Positions 58,403-64,000 of a DNA stretch of 64,000 bases are shown piece by piece. Location: assembly GCF_015706575.1 (NCBI RefSeq), contig NW_024037069.1, positions 34,555,315 through 34,619,314 of the forward strand, read 5' to 3'. Below the pieces are notes generated by a model. It did no database searches. It was not told the origin of the DNA and saw only the letters and a list, made by a program, of their open reading frames with translations. Position 1 is the first letter of the stretch, and the number at the start of each line of letters is the position of its first letter. The DNA comes from Patiria miniata. Lineage: Eukaryota > Echinodermata > Asteroidea > Valvatida > Asterinidae. Made by a program: the position numbers and the translations under genes.

Positions 58403-58879
58403 AGGCGTAGCCGCGGGAGGGGGTGTTAAAGGGGATATTTCCCCTCCCCCGATATTTTCAAAAGACTGCCCTTTTCAATTGAAATGCACTTTTTTCACCA
58501 TTGATTACCCCCCCCCCCCCTCATATTTGGTAAGGAGTGCCTTTTTTAAGGAGTGCCCTTTTTTGTGAACAAGTGCCCTTTTAAAAAAAGAATTGGTGCC
58601 ATTTTTGGTACCATCGGCCGTTCTCGTGCCTTTTTTTTTAATTTCACGCACGTATCGCCCTAAAAAGGCCCATATACTGTCCGTTAGCGTGACTAATGGT
58701 CGGTTTTGAAAAGCGCCCCCATCGACAGTACCAGCCCCCCCCCCCGCGTTTTTTTATTTAACAGAGCCAACGCGTCTGGGGAAAACGTGCTTACATTTCA
58801 CGAAGGATGTGCAAGTGCCCTTTTCACCCCCCCCCCACCCCCCCCCCCCCCCCATAAAAATGGCCGTGCTACGCCACTG
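58403..58879. mobile_element. hAT-like element with GGCGTAGCC / GCTACGCCACTG ends
   Basis: Left end 'aggcgtagccgcgg' and right end 'gtgctacgccactg' bound about 477 bp with several poly-C tracts. Flanks caaatcat and caaatact match at 6 of 8 positions, consistent with an old 8-bp duplication. Confidence 0.65.
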
Positions 58880-60521
58880 CAAATACTATTTGATATATTC
58901 TTTGCATTAATCGATGAGCAGTTAATATTGGATATAATATTGAATATGAATGATTTAAAATATTGAATATGAATAATTTAAAGCTTAAAATGATTCACTT
59001 TCCCCATAGGTTTGTGCATAAACTGTATTGCTTGTTTGTCATCCATACCCAAAACACTGTTTTATCAAAAAGATGTATTCTGAGACCGCGGGAACTGAGC
59101 AGGGGATCGGAGGGAGAGGATAGGGTAGGGATGATACCCCAAGGCGCCGATGAACCTGTTTTTGGAGCTACATGCATATTATTTGTTTTATTTAATCGGC
59201 GTGCATAGGCAGATCTGAGCACGCTAACAATTCTGTCACGAAGGCCCCCTTCAATGGCGAAAATTTGGTGTTATTTCATGATAATCTAATGTCACGGGGC
59301 GGGTCTTTAGCGTGCATAATGATTTCTCCATCGAAGGGGCCGTGTGAGTGTATCTTGCATTAGAGTACTCTCCTAAAAGCATTGCTGCTGTCCTGGAGAG
59401 GGTGGGTTGCAATTCCATGTGTGCTCTTTGTGTGTGCTGTTAGGGTGCTTATCGGATGGTGGTATTGTCAATTTGTCCTGAGAGATACAACTGGTAGCTC
59501 CATCCCTCTTATAGTACATTATTGCCCAGGATTCCAGGCTACAGGCCTACGTACGAGCGGACGGGAGGGGGCCTTCAGACCATCTGACTCCAGGTGGCGC
59601 TGTACCAACCCCTGATTATCCCGCCCCAGGCCCAACTGGCACTGCATGAAAATGCAGGCTTGTCAAATATGGTATCGTGTAAGGAATGATTCACGTCCGT
59701 AATGGCCATCTACTGCGCCTAATTACTTAACTTGCTAATGGCTTAACGTGCATTGTGTTATGAGAGGAGAAAATGAGCTTAATCGTGGAAGTTGCCGTCA
59801 ACCATTTCTGTTACTATGACAACTCCTGTATACGGGGAATAAAAAAAAATCCCTTTTACTCGTTGGCTTTGCTGCACCAAAAGATGTAACTTTTGTATAT
59901 CTTTGATGCACTTAGCTGCAATTTGGTTGAAAGGATTTGTTTTGAATTATGCAAACCAATCGCGTTAATGCGAAACTCCGTACGTGTGCCAGTTATCAGC
60001 TAAATGGCTAAAGGCCTAAGTATTATTATAACAATAATCCGTCCTTTGTCTGTTTGGACTCACTTTGACATGTCTGCGACAACTTGAGACATGGTCCTTC
60101 CCTAATGCTACCAACAGTAGGCTAAGACAGTTAGTGATACCTTACGACTTCAGACCATCCTTAAAAGTTGTGGAACCCAGTCTCAGACGAGAGCCTAAAG
60201 CCTACGTCAGCTAACCCGCGCGCTCTGCACCTGGGTCCGGCAATTACTATAATTGGGATTGGGAAACAAAGCAGCATTAAATGCATTATATGCCCATCTG
60301 TACTTGTGACGCAGGAACTTGCTATCTTCTTCTGGAAACAGACATCGAATTCGTCTTGTTTTGTATCGTTGCTGAAGTTGCTGACGGTCTAAATTCAGTT
60401 GTAAAAGTTGGAAATTGGATTAAAAACTGTCTCTTTTGTTGATTGTGACTCTTATTGACAACCACGTACGTACGTTTACCCATCGATTTTCAACATTTTC
60501 CTCAGTATCCGATACATCACA
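58880..60521. other. Upstream flank of the lectin-like gene
   Basis: No coding exon seen. The part at 59,600-59,850 is repeat-free and of mixed composition with homeodomain-type TAATTA/TTAATC motifs. An intron or promoter of the lectin-like gene could lie here. Confidence 0.4.
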
Positions 60522-61241
60522 ATGATAAGTCGCATCGCAATGGTGCGTCACGCTATGAAGATGATTTGGCTGAGTATTGCTGTCGCGTGTGCGTGTGTTT
60601 ACGCCGAGGCATGCCAACCCAGCCAGGAGAGATTCGCCGGCTCGTGCTACCAACAACTGACTGAAGAAATGGCGTGGATTGAAGATGAGCCGGCGGTTCC
60701 CGACTCCGTGGATGTCTTGTTCATCTCGGAAACGTTCGGAGATTTTTGGAATGGCTGTCGTGATGATGAGGAACAGGGCAAGTGGATCTATCCTCACGAA
60801 GCAGGGCGTAGGTGTGGCTGTTTCTACTGGACCCCGGATAAAAAGTACGACAACAACGGGAACACCGATTGTCTGGCCATGTTGGGTCACTGGTTCGGTT
60901 TCTACGACGATAATAGCTGCTCTGAGATGAAGTTCGTGATCTGTGAGGGCTCTGATGTGTTGCTGGCCCTGCCGGGGAGGTACTGCATGGAGGCCGGAGC
61001 CAACGGCCGTTTTGTGCCGTCACCCTGCCTGACCGACAGCCATGTCATCAAGGAGTTCCCGGCCGAGGGTGTGGTGGCGTGCGGTGCGGCGTGCCGTGAT
61101 GAGCCTGGATGCTGCTCCTTCAATCTGCGCGCCTGGGAAAGTCGGGAAGGTTCGATCTGCCAGTTGAATAACATCACCAACTCCCAGGAAGAGAAGAAAT
61201 TGATGATGATGGATGAGAAGTGCTACTATTTCGAACCATGA
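60522..61241 (+). CDS. Secreted C-type-lectin-like plus PAN/apple-like protein
   Basis: A single uninterrupted frame of 239 residues. The N-terminus has a hydrophobic signal segment (MKMIWLSIAVACACVYAEA) ending near residue 30; ATGs at residues 1, 7, 12 and 14 are all possible starts, and the first is given. Residues about 31-142 look like a C-type lectin fold: CQPSQERFAGSCYQQL at the start, FWNGC, GKWIYPHEAG, then NTDCLAM and FYDDNSCSEMKFVICE, the usual C-terminal cysteine pattern with WND changed to YDD. Canonical EPN or QPD sugar motifs are not seen, so binding to sugar is uncertain. Residues about 150-236 resemble a PAN/apple domain (PGRYC, VVACGAACRDEPGCCSFNL, ICQLNN). One N-glycosylation sequon (N217-I-T). 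A role in adhesion or immunity is only inference. Confidence 0.82.
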   Translation: MISRIAMVRHAMKMIWLSIAVACACVYAEACQPSQERFAGSCYQQLTEEMAWIEDEPAVPDSVDVLFISETFGDFWNGCRDDEEQGKWIYPHEAGRRCGCFYWTPDKKYDNNGNTDCLAMLGHWFGFYDDNSCSEMKFVICEGSDVLLALPGRYCMEAGANGRFVPSPCLTDSHVIKEFPAEGVVACGAACRDEPGCCSFNLRAWESREGSICQLNNITNSQEEKKLMMMDEKCYYFEP

Positions 61242-61257
61242 ATAATATCTTGGCTCG

Positions 61258-61435
61258 AGTGGCGTAACTGAGGTTCGATTTGCATGGGAGGGGGGGGCAC
61301 TTTTATGGAGGGGAGAGGAGGGAAAGGGGTACTCAATAAGTTTTAAAAAGGCACATTTTAGGAGAATGGGTGGTCTGGAGGAGAGATCACATACCCCGGT
61401 GAGGGATCCCCCCCCCCCCCCCAGTTACGCCACTG
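61258..61435. mobile_element. Small AGTGGCGTAACTG element just after the lectin-like gene
   Basis: Inverted ends 'agtggcgtaactg' / 'cagttacgccact' bound about 178 bp, with G-rich left and poly-C right interior. It starts 17 bp after the stop codon, so it probably lies in the 3'UTR. hAT-like by its ends; the target duplication is unclear. Confidence 0.75.
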
Positions 61436-62470
61436 CTTTTGGTTGAGAATTTTGCATGATTGGATAAAAGCTCCATTCGACCATTGACAGAATGATGAGA
61501 TAAGCACTGGTATACACAACTTCAAGTACACGTTTAAACATTTTTAATATCACCTTGTACCGCGGATTCGGCGATTTACTCGGTATTAAAACAGCACGCC
61601 TCACGATATGCACAGCTAAATTTGACAATTTTCTTCAATGAACACGAGACTAGATTGCACGAGAGACGACTACAACAGGAAGGCATGGACTAGTCTGTCA
61701 ACAGCCGCTCTGCTCAAAGATAGTGCACAAGACACAGCTTCCGGATATAGTCATTTTGTTTACTGCTGGAAATGCGTATATACAGTAGATGTCATTCGAA
61801 ACATTCTCCAAAACAACAACGAATAATGTTGTCAACTGAAAGGGTAAGAAACAGACAAAAGAGACAAACTTTCCATTGAATTTATTGACCAAACTAGGTC
61901 CTTTTATTCGCCGCACGATCAAGCCAAATTACTGTATACACAAATTGCAGATATTCATCATAAAAACGTTTGCACATCAATGTTATTACCACTTTATAAC
62001 TTGTTATTGCACATTTTGAGGTATTCTGAGAATTCTGTTTCAGCACTGGTGTAAATTTCCGTACGAATTCAACAGGATAAATATATCTAAAATTAAATGC
62101 TGTTGTTTTAGTGTGTGCGTTTAGTGAATCTAGTTTTCTTTTTTCTTCATATAAGTCAGTCATGACTGTATAGTATGATCAATATCTGCTTGATTGTTGC
62201 ATATGAAAAACGCACGTCACACTGAAGAATTTGGTTCCAAATTGCAATCGTTTCTATATAGGCTACCTTATTGAAACGCAGACAATGAGATGTCGAAAAA
62301 CGTCGGCCGCACTGCAGAAACTTAAGTACCGGTACTAAATGTAATTTTGATCGCATTTACATTGATCACAACTTGTGTTTATTATAGACATTTGTAAATA
62401 TTTACATCGTATATGATTTACAAAAGATTGAATTGAAAGAAAAAGCCGCACTGCAAAATTGTGCTGTCAT
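61436..62470. other. Intergenic, nothing recognised
   Basis: AT-rich with no convincing exon. No canonical AATAAA for the lectin-like gene was seen; a variant ATTAAA occurs near 61585. Confidence 0.45.
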
Positions 62471-62479
62471 GCCGTATAG

Positions 62480-62610
62480 TGTTACTATTCATTCTGGAAA
62501 AAAGGACCATTTTCAGGTTGAGCAAAGGATTGACTGGAGCGGGTTTGAACTTGCGACCTCCAAATTGCTGTTCCGGTGCTCCACCACCTGAGCTATCCAG
62601 CCCTAGGTTG
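62480..62610 (-). mobile_element. tRNA-derived SINE with Ala-like head
   Basis: On the minus strand 62602-62532 folds partly as tRNA: a 7-bp acceptor stem, a D arm ('tagctcaggtggtggagc') and an anticodon loop with AGC. The T stem is mispaired and the sequence continues into a SINE-type tail ('tcaatcctttgctcaacc'). Hence a SINE or tRNA pseudogene, not a working tRNA gene. Confidence 0.7.
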
Positions 62611-62614
62611 GCGG

Positions 62615-63180
62615 TTCCCCATAATGCCAATGTCTTTGTTCACGTGGCGCTGGTCAGAAGCCATAAACCAGTATATGCCACGTAGTCAGGGATCACGCCC
62701 AAAGTGCCGATGCTATGAAGATCCGTCTAGACACCAACGTATTTTCAGGGGGAAAAAAACTAGACACGCCTTTAATGAAAGCTAGTCCCATTTGGTCGAA
62801 GGGTCTATGCAGTTATCTGAGTTATTTTTTGAGCCAAATTGAGACTTAAGCAAGGGGCTTTCTGTTAAAATTGTGAGCACAAAAGTTGCTCATTGAAACA
62901 TTTGTGGGATAAATTTGCTTATTGACCTAGTGTCATGTACTGAAACATCAACGAATCACCGAAGAAAAGAAACTTTACTACGGCACAATATCCAAAATTA
63001 TGGCAAACGTTGATGCTGAAATAACTGTAATGTTGAGTTTTCTGCCTGAAATGACATAAGCATAAAAACCAAAATGGTACCAAAATGCCCTAAAAAATGG
63101 CAAAATTAAAATTGAAAATAAGGTTAAATGGGACACAAAGGTGCATTTCCCTGGACTGCATATTAAAAGGACATACATGG
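62615..63180. other. Intergenic, nothing recognised
   Basis: AT-rich sequence with no exon or repeat family recognised. Confidence 0.45.
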
Positions 63181-63183
63181 GCC

Positions 63184-63200
63184 CTTTATTTATTTATAGT
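63184..63200 (-). terminator. Polyadenylation signals for the minus-strand gene at the window's end
   Basis: Overlapping AATAAA motifs (AATAAATAAA) on the minus strand, about 170 bp past the stop codon at 63372-63374. Confidence 0.55.
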
Positions 63201-63371
63201 TTTATTTAGACAGGGTAGCCACATCAGTTAAAAACTGCTATTACTGAGGGCCCTTTAATAACTATACAACAGCGATAATTTTGTTACTGAATGTCTACTG
63301 GCAAGAAATATGTTTCTTTCGGGGTCCACGGAGTCCGATAACAGACATACAAGCACAGTCTCAGGTATCTC

Positions 63372-63608
63372 TCAGCTGCTTTTCTCCGTCGTGCATGTCC
63401 AGAGACCCGTACTGCCTCCCTCTATCGTCGCGGTCCCTGCTGGCCCAGTCCCCGTATTAACAGTGCCATGCTCATCACCCCGTACGGCGGAGCTCGTCCA
63501 CGGCCGGTGCTTCAGGGACAGCTCGTGGGCCTCCTTTAGGGCTGCTATGGTGTCCAAAAGGTCGGAGGATACTCGCAAGAGGGCCCGATCCTGCCGGTCT
63601 AAATCATC
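63372..63608 (-). CDS. Last coding exon of an unidentified minus-strand gene (partial)
   Basis: A strong acceptor on the minus strand ('cctccccttcttggtatttgcccctccag') precedes an open frame of 78 codons ending in TGA. It begins DDLDRQDRALLRVSSDLLDTI, an amphipathic helix or coiled coil continuing through AALKEAHELSLKH, then turns Gly/Thr-rich (GTVNTGTGPAGTATIEGG) and ends CTTEKSS. The exon starts in phase 0. The rest of the gene is beyond 64000. I do not recognise the family. The overlapping plus-strand frame is a shadow. Confidence 0.6.
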   Translation of the reverse strand, partial: DDLDRQDRALLRVSSDLLDTIAALKEAHELSLKHRPWTSSAVRGDEHGTVNTGTGPAGTATIEGGSTGLWTCTTEKSS

Positions 63609-64000
63609 CTGGAGGGGCAAATACCAAGAAGGGGAGGAAAAAATCGATGAAATGAAATTCAAGTTAATCATGCAAGAGTTTGATAGAGAATGAACGGTTG
63701 CCCGAGGATAAGCGATTCAACGGCTGGGTTGAGCTTGAGCTTCCGCTCTATCTTTATATTCAAATACTATTAGAAACATCCGATGGTTGGAACGAAAAGG
63801 CAATTAACGTTCACAGCGTTCGGTGATTGCATAAAACGCAATTAAATGCGCATAAAACTCCAACTCCGGTTTTAAGTGAGTGATGCAAATTGTAATGTCC
63901 CGAGAGAGGTTAACTGATTTCGGACTGGGGACTCGGAGGCAAAAATCAACCAACGCCTTAGGACCAATGACAGATTCCATTTGTAATGACGCGACGTCAC
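63609..64000 (-). other. Intron of the minus-strand gene, running out of the window
   Basis: No further exon recognised before the window ends. Confidence 0.4.

Noticed and set aside
60420-60890. 156-codon minus-strand frame
   Set aside because: It is antisense to the lectin-like gene, whose signal peptide and cysteine pattern make the plus strand the real one.
62532-62602. tRNA-Ala gene on the minus strand
   Set aside because: The acceptor and D arms pair, but the T stem is mispaired and the sequence runs into a SINE tail.
1-64000. Endogenous viral or LTR-type elements
   Set aside because: No paired long terminal repeats and no frame resembling reverse transcriptase, integrase, capsid or envelope was seen by eye. 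Weak remnants could be missed without a search.

Overview
The window is metazoan nuclear DNA: spliced genes with GT-AG introns, tRNA-derived SINEs, many short inverted-repeat DNA elements, satellites, minisatellites and long G/C homopolymers. The two recognisable protein families (RIC1, KEAP1), the SINE type with a 'cctctctccacccagg' block, and frequent TACATGTA / TACCGGTA palindromes suggest a marine deuterostome, most likely an echinoderm. That assignment is inference; no species-diagnostic locus is present.

Layout. (1) 1-~4.4 kb, + strand: the last six coding exons (390 codons) of RIC1, the Rab6 GEF subunit, then its 3'UTR, which carries a decayed copy of the end of the coding exon. (2) 8.1-24.9 kb, + strand: a complete nine-exon gene for a 469-residue coiled-coil protein that I cannot name. 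All nine exons join in frame. Its introns hold a hAT-type element, a TTAA-flanked element, three tandem arrays, SINEs and an element inserted inside a SINE. (3) 24.9-31.3 kb: its 3'UTR, then a roughly 34-copy satellite with a 69-bp monomer. (4) 31.4-~45.3 kb, - strand: KEAP1, four coding exons (603 residues), a probable long 3'UTR and a candidate noncoding first exon near 45 kb. (5) 45-60.5 kb: gene-poor DNA with small transposons, foldbacks, minisatellites and poly-G/poly-C tracts. (6) 60.5-61.2 kb, + strand: a one-exon gene for a secreted C-type-lectin-like plus PAN/apple-like protein. (7) 63.37-63.61 kb, - strand: the last exon of a gene that runs out of the window.

Functionally the genes are unrelated neighbours: RIC1 serves Golgi Rab6 activation, KEAP1 is the CUL3 adaptor that controls NRF2, and the lectin is extracellular. 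I found no operon, no CRISPR array, no intact tRNA or rRNA gene, and no open frame resembling reverse transcriptase, integrase, capsid or envelope. The mobile elements seen are SINEs and non-autonomous DNA elements.

The points most worth a second look are: KEAP1 lacking the Cys151 and Cys226 sensor positions while keeping its NRF2-binding residues; a five-copy amplification of an exon's 3' end with its splice donor; a copied coding end in the RIC1 3'UTR; the satellite with higher-order structure; and the lectin-PAN architecture.
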